Shown here one piece after another: positions 41,023 to 52,309 of a DNA stretch of 64,000 nt. The stretch comes from Mugil cephalus (lineage: Eukaryota > Chordata > Actinopteri > Mugiliformes > Mugilidae), in NCBI RefSeq assembly GCF_022458985.1, contig NC_061784.1, positions 21,813,002 to 21,877,001 of the forward strand, given 5' to 3'. Positions within the stretch are counted from its first letter, which is position 1. Each line of letters starts with the position of its first letter. The translations under genes and the position numbers were made by a program. Under the pieces are notes generated by a model, which was not told the DNA's origin, made no database searches, and saw nothing but the letters and a program-made list of their open reading frames with translations.

Positions 41023-44000
41023 TCACTGAGAGGGTTCGCCGTTGTGGGATAAAGGTCTGAGCTCCGTGTGGGAGGCGGTGCCGTTGATTTGCAGAGCGGG
41101 AGGGCGGTTTTGATTCATGGGGAGGTTGTCTTCAGGCTGACAGAGGACCAAGAAACGCTGAGGAGAGAAAAGGCGCACAGATTCAACCAGTCCAAGCAAG
41201 AAAAAAAAAAATCCTTTTTTTGTTTTTTTACTGAATGCAACATTCCTGCAAACATGTTGTAATTCTGAACCAGCTTAGTTTTGTGTCGTAATTACAGTAG
41301 CCAAGCTTGGAGCAAGGCCTAAACAAGTACATTTAACTTTGCCATTCATCCAGTTCCACTTGCTCTTTAAAAACAGTGGCAAGTTGAAACAATGTTTTTT
41401 AATTGAAATAAATATATAAATGTATTCATCATAGAAGTATAATTCTATTGGCACAAAAAAAACCACTTATCTGTCACAAGTACAAAACTATGTTATTTAT
41501 ATAACTTTGTATGATATAACCTTATTTTTTGAAAAATAAAAGCAATAAGTCTGAAATTTCGATAAAAACATTTTCACTTTGTGCGTGTATCCATTGACAG
41601 GCCTTTCCAAAAACCCCTAGGTGTTTTGCGAATGAGCTGTGACTCTTGTAAAGTCTCGTCAAGCCAGAAAGACTTCACTTTAAGGAGGACTGACTCGAAA
41701 TGAACTGGTCACGTGACCCCCTGCGTCATCTCCGGTGACAGGGTATCAATCGATACATCTGAAACACCACGAGACCGTTAAAGTGTTTTAGCATTAGATA
41801 TTCGAGAGGTTTTTCGAAATGTAGGTGTTTCCATTACCAGTTGTTGATTGCGATATTTGGGTTTTGCGCATTTCTAGGGGAAATGGAAACGCAGCAATTG
41901 ATACGCTGACTGTTCTCTCTCTCTCTCTTTTTTTTTTGTAACAAAATCTACTTTAAGACACTTTTACAAAACATGGACTCGTGCCTTACCTCCCAGAGAG
42001 TGCCTTTTCCTTGGGCCATTTTGAACAACACAAACAGCGGGATGAGGGAGAGGGAGATTGTGGCGATGAACCATCCCAGAACGTTTGCCCAGAACGGATA
42101 AACGTAAGAGTTACTGAACTTCAGTGGGGAATGTTTGACAATGGAGAAGATGAATGTCCCCTGAGATGAAATGAGATGAGATGAGACAAAATGGATTATT
42201 ATCTAATACTGGTGAAATCTTGGTTGAAACTAAAATGATTCTCGCATGTTCTTCTTATCAAGTCATTATATACTGGACATCTTTAAATATCAAAGTAACA
42301 AAGAGACACAGAGAGATGCATAGTATTAAAACTTTTAGTGGCAGAAGTTCTGTTGGGGTATTTAGGGTGCAAAGTTAAACTTGGATGTATAGACCCCTTC
42401 ACAGTTTGTAAACAGTGTGATGTTTTTTGAGGGGCGGGGCTTAGCTGGAGGCAAAAAATCTCAAACACTATAGCCTGTAAACGCCGGTTAGCATATTTCA
42501 ACAGACTGTTTTGGCAAGAATGGACAAGGAAAACGCATACAAAAACCCCACCAATGACAGAAACAATGAAATAACATACAAAACAGATGAGGGGAGTGAT
42601 GTAGCGCCAGCAGCATTTCATAAATGGGTACGGACGATAACCAATCATGTCTGTGATATTGCCATAAAAGCGGTCAGCACCTTTAGGGAAAAGGAAAGGT
42701 ATTAGACAGGTTCACTGTCATAGTTTACACAGATGCAAACCAAAACAGGCATGCATTGGCTCTTAAATGTTCGACAGGACCTGTGGTTATATTATATATT
42801 ATAATAAGATCTTGCGCAGTAATGTCTGGGACTCACCGTACACCCAGCCAATGCTGATGGACTGGCACAAGGAGAGGAGCAGCAGGGTGGTGCCACTGCA
42901 CACATGATGGTCTAAAAGCTGAAGCAGGTATATCCCCCCCTAGAAACAAGGAAAAAAGTAACAATCCACATCAACTACACTTACTGCCTTTCATTTGTAC
43001 ACTTCCTGATCCACCAATCAAGTTGCAATTTACTAATTTTTGCCAAAAAATAATTAGAAATTTAAATTCTTGCTGTCTGCCCAGAAAACATGTTTTTGCA
43101 AGGGCAAACTAAAAGTTTCACTTTTGACCACCAAGTTGAAATCAGTTTGTTCTTGTTGTTCCTGAGATAAGTCGAGTTCATAAGTTGAGTTATGGGACAG
43201 ACCTTGGGTTTGGTGAGGTTACAAGGACCTTCAGCATTGAACTGATGCACTCACGCAACAATATTTGAGACCAAACAAATGCTCGTGGCAAATTGGAAGA
43301 CTTTTTGTGAGGATGATCCTGAGATATCGCATAAGATTTGTACAGATTGAACACTTTCCCAGAATTGTACCGAATGCTTGTACCAAATTTGAAGACTGTT
43401 TGTCGAGATATCACAAAGATGAACCCTTGAGCAGCTTTTGTGTGTGTCAGCCAGAGTTCTTCAAAGTAATAAAAAGAAAAATCCAACTTGCTTTGTCCAC
43501 TTTATCCCAAGCTCCCCTTTTTCAATTGAATGCTGATAAAAACAAATATAATAAAGTCAACCATGTCTCCTAATAACATTAATAAACCTCCGTGGTCACA
43601 CTGTAGCCAGTAACCGCATTAACATCAGGATCAGAAACATTATGCACATAATCAACAAACGGTTTCCTCACAAATTCTAAACTTCCATTATACAAGAAAG
43701 ACAGTAATCCTTTAATCTAATCCTCTTTTCAAGTACATTCAGCTGCTGTGGCTTCAGCCTGCGTTAAATGTGAACTTAGTACTCTTTAATGTGGAAAGTA
43801 ATGCTGCTTGAATCAAACTCTTCCATTATTCCATTTCACTCCACGCATTTTTCTTGTGCGCTATAGGTTGTGAAACATTTCTTTGTAAAAGACAATAACA
43901 TTAGAAAGCTGACAAGAAGGTACTCGCTTGAGGAGTTTGGCTGGCCTTTCTGCATACCCTTCAGCCTAGCCTAGCAACTGAAGCAAGCTGGAGTGTATAT

Positions 44001-47000
44001 GATGCCAAGTTTTATTTCTATGCAGTAGCTTGAGATTCTGAACTCTGTATTGAAAACCTACCAACTACAACACTCGCTGCTCATTTAATCTGCTCGCCGA
44101 TGCACTGCACATAAAATCCTGCAACTATACTTGTCTGTTAATAGGTTAGCGCTTCTACAGTGCGGTCGGTACCCTGAGATGACCCAGTGAAATCTTACAC
44201 TGGAGACTGTGGCTGGAGACTCATAGTTAGGAAAAGCTAGTTCCTGCTAACAGGAAGTTCAGTCTGTTGTTTCCAATTCATATAAGTTTTGTCTAAATGA
44301 AATGTTTGGAAAGTATTTACAAAAGATTGTATTTACACTAGATCATTTCACAATTACACATTTTAAGATGTGAGTAGCATTAAAGGTTGCATTAAAGTGA
44401 CCGTGGTGCAGTCTAGATCACAATTCAACTCCTGAGACCCTGTGTCCTCACATGGGGACGTTAAGTTTCAGGCTTGTGGCGGCTTATTCTGCTTCATTTA
44501 GACTTTTATCCTCATAACTAGATCTAAAAACTTGGATTCATTCTGCAGCCGACCACGTAACGAAAGTGGACAAGGTTCAAAGCCTCATGTAATTTAACAG
44601 TTGAAACTTGTTTATTTATGATTATTAACTTTTCTGGTTTAATATCCGTCCATAGAGTCCAGAAGCCGGGCACAGACGCACTCCGGTCCAGGAAGTCGCA
44701 TGAAGCCAGGTCTCCGCGAAACGCAAACACTGCTCACTGCCAGTCCCCGTGGGTCTCGACAAGCGCACACAGTTTATCCATCCTGACAAAGACCTCACAT
44801 TCGCCATGAGTACAGATCGTACCGCCGATTTCTATAAACTGTGCACACTTGTTGCAACTTCCAGGACCAGAGTACGTCTGTGCTTGGCTTTGGGACTCTA
44901 TGGGTGGGTAGGGACGTGCTCCCGATGCATGTTAATATATCAACAACATAACTGAAAAATTCTTTATATTAATTATTAATTAAGCCCTAATACTCGTCTG
45001 GTGTATTGGGCCGGTGCCTACGCATACAGTACCGCCAGTTTGAGGGTCTACTTTATGTTGTAAACATAACTTTTTTATACTTTATGTATTTTGACTTTTT
45101 TCTCAAAATTCCGTACAGACCTCAGGAGATCCAGAAATGGGAGGAAACAGCTAGTCTGGTAGGTAGTCGAGAAATAATTTGACATATAACCCTCTGTCTG
45201 CAGTGTCATTTGTCCCAATGTTAATTTAAGCTCTTCAGAGGTGGTAGCAGGCCAGGCTAGCTGTCCCCACCCCCCTTCTTGTGTTTCTCTGCATAATCTT
45301 ATTAAGCCTTTTTGGTGTGGACTCACTATGAGTGTGCTTAATGAGTGTTTAATTCATCCTCTCCCTATTGAATTGTCCCTGCATAACTGATACTTAAGAA
45401 AACATTATAAAGGGTTTTTGCTAAGTCTCTAGCTCAGTTGTCTGCACGTTCGCATACAAACCTCCGTGACCAGGGACATTCCCAGCAAACAGCAGGTTGA
45501 GCAAATAGCCAGCAGGACCAGCTCACGTCTAAATCCCTTTCGCAGATACACGGGGAACAGATCGACCACTGACGTCATCAGACACTCCAGGCCGACAAAC
45601 TGCAGCATCAAACCCAAAAAAGGTCAAATTCATTCATTCTGTTTTTCCCATTCATCCAGTCGGATGTGTTCGGCTCATACCTGACTGTCCAGTCCAAGCA
45701 GGATGATCATGAGGAAGAAACACACCGACCACACCTGAGGCATGGGCATCAGAGCTACAGCACGTGGGTAGACAATGAATGCCAACCCCGGACCTGCAAA
45801 CACACACACGAAAAGTAAGCTGATGGCGCCAGTCCCACCGAGTTGCATCCTTAGACCATGAATATCTGATTCCTGATTCTTGCCTTGTGTCTTTTGTCTG
45901 TGTGCTCCTCACCTCATTTCTCTCACCTGTCCATCAGCCCCTGTGTGTGTGAATGGGTATGCACCTCTGCCTTTTAACTCAGAACTCAGAAAACTTTATT
46001 GACCATTACTCTTACATGAACTGGAAAACCCGTTTGTCTCGCTGTCCAGTTCGTCTGTTTTTGGAGTTTTTTCTTTTTCTTTTGGATACTATTACTGCAA
46101 TTGTTTGGATAGTTTTGTTTGTTTTTAGTTTAACAGGTGGACTGAAGTTCAAGTTCCCAGCTCCATTATAATTAGCAAAGGTGTTACTGATTTTAACATT
46201 AGTGTTTATTTTGTGTCCTACTCCTGCCTCCCGTTTATGTCCTGCATTTGGCTCCAACTTCACCGGGAACCTGACACAGGGCGGTTTAGCCACAAAAGTC
46301 CATACATCAGATGAAAAACTAAAAAAGGAACAACAAGTATTCTGACAGGCTGCCAAGGTTGCTCCGTCAGATCAGATTGCCTCTTAGGTTCCAAATATAA
46401 TGAATTCCGTTCCACTCCATAGGATTTCACACAGTTTCCACACAGAATGAAAAGAGGGCGTCTTGACAGGGCGCAATTTAACATTCAGCTCGACTGAGTC
46501 GACACTCGCCTGATTCTGCCACTTCAGAGATATCCACTCCTTGTTCATACGTCATGAAACCCAAAACGGAGAAAATGGCGAAGCCTGCTACGACGCTGGT
46601 AGCACTGTTCAGCAGACACAAGTAGAAACAGTCCCTGAAAGAGAAATGGATAAAAAATAGAATTGAATGCCTATTGCATCAAACATAACATAATTCTGCG
46701 TTTAAGCCTGGAACTGGTCTAAACAAAGAGTTAGGTAACATTACGTAACAGATGAAAAATCTTCCAATATCTCCCTTTACAACTAAACTTTAATAGTGAG
46801 AAGATGATAGTGATGACTGTTTGGTACCTGTAACAGTTGTTGTTGTAATTGTTGTAACTCCCAAGAGAGGTGAGGAAACCGAGGCCGATTGCGTAAGAGA
46901 AGAAGATCTGGGTGCCGGCATCCATCCACACCTGCAGAGGTTCGACACACACAGTGCACCTGTTAAGACTGGAGCAGATGAAAAGTTGAAAAGTTGTCCA

Positions 47001-50000
47001 CATCGTCTTACTGTACCTGGGCATCGGAGAGGCGAGAGATATCAGGGTACAGGTAGTAAATGATTCCATCCATCGCCCCGGGTAGGGTAACACCACGTAT
47101 TAGCAATACAAACAGCATAGCATAGGGGAAGGTGGCTGTGAAGTAAGCTGCCTGAAATGGAAAAGGAAAGTAGGTTAAATACAAATTGTAGGCTCAGATT
47201 AGTTTGCAGGAAACTAATGTCCTCCTTTGCTTTACTTTCCGATTTTACAGCAATCAGTTCACATGATATGATATAAATATGGATGAGATTCGTGCTAGCA
47301 CCAAGTCCTGGAACACAGTAAATTGTAAATATTTAACTTATTACCACCTCACAGTGCCTATAGAGTTGTATTTGACCCGTCATGTCTGTCTAGACTCATG
47401 TAACACATGTAATGAGGACTTTGAAGGAATTTAATAAAAGATCCTGGTTGTCACCCAGTGAGAGGAGACTTTGAACCTCGATTAAACATTGTTTACAACA
47501 CTAGTGTTGTCAGAAGTTATTCTTGAACATGCTTTTGAACATTCGAACACACTACATTACTCTGTTTCTGCCTTTTGTCTTTGGAGTGGAGCGGTTTTTG
47601 CCTAACTCCTGAACTTCTCCAGTAAACCAGCCATGGAGGCAATGATGGCGTTCTTCCTCTTGTTCTTCTCCTCCTCCCTGTCCTTTTGGGATATCTTTTA
47701 ACATTTAACAAAGGTCCACACGTCTTGAGGGTTTGTTTGATGTGTTTTTCCTCCTTCTTCTTTCCATCTAGTCTTGAGGGGTTCTGATGACTCCTAGCTT
47801 GTGATCCAGTGTGAGTGGGTTTCCTATATACTCCCGCGTTGAGGATTCTGTCTTCTACCACGTGCACCAGACAGTCCAAGAAGGCCAATCTTTCCCCGCT
47901 GATGTCCTCCCAAGTGAACTTGAGTGAACTGGTGTTGGTTTTGACCCAAGTGTTGTTCACATACCTGAACCAGTGGGGTTCCACATCATAACGTATATCA
48001 CAGTCAAGGAGACTCATTCATTCAGTTTCTGTAGCCGCTTGTCCTCAGGGTCACAGGGGGGCCGGAGCCCGTTCCAGCTGTCACTGGGCGAAAGGCGGGG
48101 TACGCCCTGGACAGGTCGCCAGTCTATCACAGGGAGACAGACAACCCACACTCAAATTGACCTTATTGCTGTGAGGCCACTGATATCGAAATGAACTTGA
48201 TGTTGCTGTCAAGATTCCACTGTGTTGATTTTAACCCAAGTGTCGTAAACATACTTTCTTCTTCTTCTTCTTCTTGCATATGTCCCAAGACCTTCAGCTC
48301 CATTGCAGCGAGCCAATCCAGTGTGCCATCGTCCAGGTCAATCATGCCACCAGCACCATTTGGTGGCCGGTTTATGGGGCAGCTGGTCATGGATTAGGAC
48401 AACACGGAGGGACCAGTGGCAGGCAGCAGGACCATCTAAGCTTCACCAGTACATCAATGATCCCACAGATGTCCCTGGCCAGCACCTGCCTCGAAAGCAG
48501 TGGACAACCCTCAACCAGCTGAGGACAGACGTGGAACGCTTCGCTGCAGCAATGCAGAGGTGGGGTCTAGCGGACATGGCTACTGTGAGTGAGGAGATCC
48601 ACTACAGACTGTGGAACATGTAAATATACTGAAATAAGTGGGTGAGGGTGGATTGTGTGAAGGTGTTCAGGGCTGTGGTCTCTACCTCCTCCATGTAGAG
48701 ATTGGCCACGACTGGTGACATTGGTGACCCCATTGCACAGCTATGTTTTTGCCTGTAGAATCCTCCATTAAATTGGAAATAGGTGGTAGTCAGGCAGGTC
48801 TGAGGTTGGTCCAGGTTGGTTCTGTCATCCTTTCGTAGCGTGCCCAGTTTGAGGGCTTCTTAGCAGCTCAGGACATTACACACTGCCACAGCTCCATCTA
48901 CTACCCTAACCCTAAGAAGTTGAACAATGGAACGGAGCGTCAAAGGACTCTGCAAACAGCTGATATTGAAGATGGAAGCCATGGAAGACCTTTGTCTCAA
49001 GTCTCAAGTCTCCCCAGCTGGACTTCTACTATCCAACTTCTACTGTCCAAGTTGGGGGGGCTGGAGCTGTGAGACTGACTGTGACTCTGAAGCAAACCAA
49101 AGCAAAGCGCTATGTGGATGAACGTTGTGTGTGGGTCATTTGTTCGGATCAGGAAGCCAGGAATCATAAAGAAAGGACACTCCAAGTCCACACAGCCCCT
49201 CAGAGTTCTTGTCCAGAAAGGTCCTGCAACCTATGAACTTTCTGATGGCAAAGTATTGACGCCATGCACCTGACCTGGGAGCATATGTTCAGTACCTGTG
49301 TGCAGCCTGAGGACGGTTGTGTGCCCCCACGCAGACACAGGGAGAACATGCTCCACACCCCCCACACTCCATAGTTGACCTTCTGGCTATGAGACATCAG
49401 TGATAACCACCACTCCACTGTGCTGCCTGAATACTGAGATGTTACAATAATTTCTGTTTGTTATTTTTATTTCGTAATGACCTTCCGTGCAAGGTTGATG
49501 CAGCTGAACATTCACTATCTGCTCGCATTTTAATGTGAGGAATTATTCTTCAAAGAGAGATATGTGGCGCATACTGAATGTGTGTGCCTGCATAAAAATA
49601 TCATGCCAGGGGGTGGCACTGTCGCAAGCTTGTTTTACAGAAACAAGTCAAGCAAGTTCCTGTGGGTTATACCTGTTACACCTGTTTCCTATTTAAACCT
49701 CAAACCTCACACCGGTCCCTTAGAAATGAAGAAGTTTTTTTGTTTGTTAGTTTTTTTTTTGTTTTGTTTTGTTTTTTACAAGGATGTGTTTGTTTGAGCA
49801 CCCAACCTTTCCTGTTGACTTGATGCCCTTCCAAACGCAAAAGTAGCAGATGACCCAGCTCAGGATGAGACACAGGGCCAGCTCCCACCTCAAGCTGCCC
49901 ACCTCCTCAATGCCACCTGAGATATTTAAAACCCTCCGCCTGGAAAAATGAAGGAAGCAGTGGTGGGGAGGTAAAATCATAAATGAATGACAGGTGAACG

Positions 50001-51305
50001 GGAAGAAACTAAATAAATGAGGAAAAGTGAGTTTCACATTGAGAGGGTGGATGAGTGACAGCGGGAGAGCAGGAGAAATCAGAGGCAGGCTAAAAAAAAA
50101 GGGGGTAAGGGTTCAGGGGTGGGGGAGAAGGTTTGAAGAGATGGGGATGGCTGATATAAGAGAGAGAAAAGCAAACGGAGGGGGAGGGGGAGGGGGTGTG
50201 TGTGGGAGAAAAAATTAGCATTCAGTTTGACTTTGTGTAAGCTGCTTACTGCCAGAACTCCACAACTGGAAGAGTAGTGTTCATTCTGGGTGTCATGCTC
50301 AGATTGTGTTGGTTGAGGTCCAAGCATGAGTCTGTTTGAAGAAAATAAAACACCAACAATGCAACACTGTTTCAAATTTGCAAAGTAAAAGTCATAACGA
50401 ACAATTTTAACTGGGGGAAAAAAAAGCAAAATCAGAGACTGGTGGACTGAAGTCTGTAATTTGCAATTACCTGTGTTCCAATAATTCCCACACGATGCCC
50501 AGGGTAAATCCGCACTGAAGGATATGAAGAAGTAAAAGAACGCCCATGCCAGGATGACAATGTAGGACGTTGCACTGAATGCGATGATCAAGTGGCTGGC
50601 ATAGCCCATGCCTGGAGAAAACAAATAGATACCATGTGTGCGCACTGAAAATATTCGACTGTTGCACAATATTTTCTGGGTAATAAGTGTCCTGTGATGT
50701 AAGTATTTCAGACATAAAGTAATATTAGGATGTGGTAAAAAATACCACTTCTGTTTCAAATCAACCGAGGACCAGCTGTGAAAAGGCTCGAGTCTGTGCG
50801 TAATTACGCGCGCAGTGTGAAACCCAGACCGCGTCAGCTGACAGCCGATGCAGTTAATATATCACTACTGCCGTTTTCAAATTCGATTATGGAGGAAATA
50901 ATTTTTCCTCTTTACCTTGAAAAAGAGGGCATATCTTTCTCCAGCACGTAATGCTCCCCTGGCTGGTGTACTGTCCCAAGGCAGTCTCAAGGAAGAACAA
51001 GGGGATTCCGCATGTAAATATGAACAAGGTGTATGGGATGAAAAACACACCTGTAAGAAAGACAAGAATTTTTTTGGTTCTTTCAAACTATGACCGAGAT
51101 GATGCCACACTGAGCTCAAGTGCTTGACATCTGACAACACTGTATTTTCTGTGTGAAATCACTCACCTCCGCCGTTTCTGTAACACAGGTAAGGGAACCT
51201 CCATATATTTCCAGGTCCAATGATTGCGCCCATCACAGTGAGGATGAACTCGGCTTTGTTCTCCCAGTGTCCCCTATCCTTCACCTGTTTAGCCTTCTGT
51301 GTCAT
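41023..51305 (-). CDS. slc6a13: SLC6 Na+/Cl--dependent transporter, GABA transporter 2-like (complete, 14 coding exons)
   Basis: A 12-TM plasma-membrane symporter of the GABA/taurine/betaine branch; closest to SLC6A13 (GAT2), though the paralogue name is tentative. Exons in coding order (high to low coordinates): 51305-51167, 51050-50916, 50611-50471, 50331-50250, 49939-49807, 47151-47017, 46931-46828, 46634-46510, 45793-45681, 45599-45462, 42939-42837, 42680-42580, 42160-41990, 41157-41023. Phases join throughout, giving 584 residues. Visible marks: TM1 GNIWRFPY (residues 32-39); TM3 Tyr108, the carboxylate-binding position; EL2 cysteines 132 and 141 with sequons at N148 and N156; TM6 Gln263 and Ser267, and TM7 Ser300 (chloride site); TM8 Asp367-Ser368 (Na2 site). 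Odd points: TM1 reads GPGN rather than GLGN, and the intron after the eighth exon has a GC donor. An in-frame stop lies 13 codons upstream of Met1 with no nearer ATG, which supports this start. Confidence 0.92.
42388..42539. mobile_element. Truncated copy of the TATAGACCCCTTCA element
   Basis: Starts TATAGACCCCTTCACAG and shares the GAGGGGCGGGGCTTAGCTGG block and the following 100 bp with 28505-28660, then stops abruptly. It lies only 35 bp from the donor (42574-42579) of SLC6 exon 42580-42680. Confidence 0.65.
44651..44901. repeat. Inverted repeat, two 40-bp arms
   Basis: CCATAGAGTCCAGAAGCCGG... (44651-44690) is the reverse complement, with a handful of mismatches, of the arm at 44862-44901 (ending GGGACTCTATGG). 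The spacer is about 170 bp. It lies in the SLC6 intron between exons 45462-45599 and 42837-42939 and may be part of an unidentified mobile element. Confidence 0.6.
46504..46509 (-). other. slc6a13: GC splice donor of an SLC6 intron
   Basis: On the minus strand the eighth exon ends GAATCAG and the intron opens GCGAGT. The next exon starts at 45793 after TTTGCAG. The frame (AESG|PGLAF) is only kept if GC is used, and no GT donor nearby preserves it. GC-AG introns are a known minor class with strong flanking matches, as here. Confidence 0.8.
47520..48016 (-). mobile_element. Penelope-like element remnant
   Basis: Minus-strand pieces [13 protein letters not shown] (decayed YVDDTWVK), [24 protein letters not shown] and KQSNVV come in the order of a Penelope-like reverse transcriptase leading into its endonuclease. 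It is homologous to 35,468-36,155 and begins at the same junction with the dispersed repeat. Lies in the SLC6 intron between exons 49807-49939 and 47017-47151. Confidence 0.8.
48017..48165 (+). repeat. Dispersed teleost 'GGTCGCCAGTCTATC' repeat
   Basis: ATTCATTCAGTTTCTGTAGCC leads to GGGCGAAAGGCGGGGTACGCC and CTGGACAGGTCGCCAGTC, a motif very common in teleost genomes. The opposite-orientation copy is at 35,350-35,475. Confidence 0.7.
48185..48900 (-). mobile_element. Penelope-like element, upstream RT part, split by a LINE
   Basis: Minus strand, 48,900 down to 48,631: [15 protein letters not shown] and [19 protein letters not shown], the motif-B region of Penelope-like reverse transcriptases, continuing to HLFQY. 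After the inserted LINE (48256-48619) the same protein resumes as [10 protein letters not shown] at 48,244-48,210. Together the two sides make one interrupted RT segment. Confidence 0.75.
48256..48619 (-). mobile_element. Short LINE insertion with inverted 5' part and target duplication
   Basis: Flanked by an 11-bp duplication, GTAAACATACT (48245-48255) and GTAAATATACT (48620-48630). The minus-strand part (48390-48256) encodes [22 protein letters not shown], the C-terminus of a fish LINE, and ends in a (GAA)n tail. The part from about 48,395 to 48,619 encodes the immediately preceding protein ([34 protein letters not shown]) on the plus strand, so it is inverted. This is the layout produced by twin priming. 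Confidence 0.8.
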
Positions 51306-52309
51306 TTTCACGTCCTTAAAATCACTATGGCCCAGTGCCCTATGCTACTGCATAAAGTGCTGTGCCAAATCCTAACAACATTGGCACAGGTTAAGGCTGA
51401 ATACACGCTCAGGACTGTCCTCCTGTGACAGCAGCTCTGATAGTCCTATCACTGTGAATGGCCGAGACAAATAATTGTGTGGGTTAGGGGTGCGAGGGAG
51501 GGTGCTGGTGCGCTTTGAGAGCGCGCATTGGCTCCGCCTTAATTCATGCAAAAATGTCGAATAAGTTAAGGAAATAGTGGTACAGTCTACGGGAACAGAC
51601 CCCAAAACCGTGCCTTTGGTGTTAATTTATTCTGCATGGTGGAAGTAGCAACAGGTTGGCCTACACCCGCACACCCTTAAAAGATGAGGGGGGTCGCCAT
51701 CGTTACAATTCATCAAGCTCTCAACATCACTTACTTAAACAGAACATAAAAGGAAACTACCGGGGTAAATTTCTAGTGCATTCAGAGATGAAGTAGTAAA
51801 GAACTCAGTTGCTTACAATGATAAATATACAATCCTGAACAGGACAATGAGTTTGGGTTTCAGTAACTGTGATATGTATATATATATAAAAAAAAACACC
51901 GTCTCAAATCTAGGCTTAAAACAGAAGAAAAAAAAACACGTTTGTAGATCCTTCAGAAACTCTGCGCTCAAGCTGACCTTCCGGAAATTATACGAAAATG
52001 ATAATAACCTGTTAAAAGTCACACGTCCATACCTACATCCTGTTACTCTACAGACCTTGTAGCAGAAACTGATGGGGATCTGGAAAAAAAAGCAACACAT
52101 GAATTCAATCTTGCAGTCTCCACTATCTAAAGCGTCATTAGGGGGAGCTGATGAAGTCTTGAGCAAGATCTGGACTGCTGCCTTCAAATAAAAAGTAAAG
52201 CAAAAGGCGCTGGGGGTCCGGCTCACACCCAAACAAGATCTGACAGGGTGGAAATAAGAGAACGAAAACACGAAATGAAGACATAAATATCCGAACCAAA
52301 GGCTTAAGG

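Noticed and set aside
41600..41905. Possible MITE in the SLC6 intron before the last exons
   Set aside because: The ...GTTTCCATTACCAG / GGAAATGGAAACGC motif recalls fish MITEs, but terminal repeats and borders could not be defined.
48163..48623. Plus-strand frames of 68-106 codons as a host gene
   Set aside because: They are the inverted half of a LINE insertion and antisense shadows of it.
51813..52271. A 152-codon minus-strand frame just upstream of the SLC6 start
   Set aside because: Low-complexity Phe/Tyr-rich translation from AT-rich DNA. An in-frame stop separates the SLC6 start from upstream sequence, and no splice join to it is evident.
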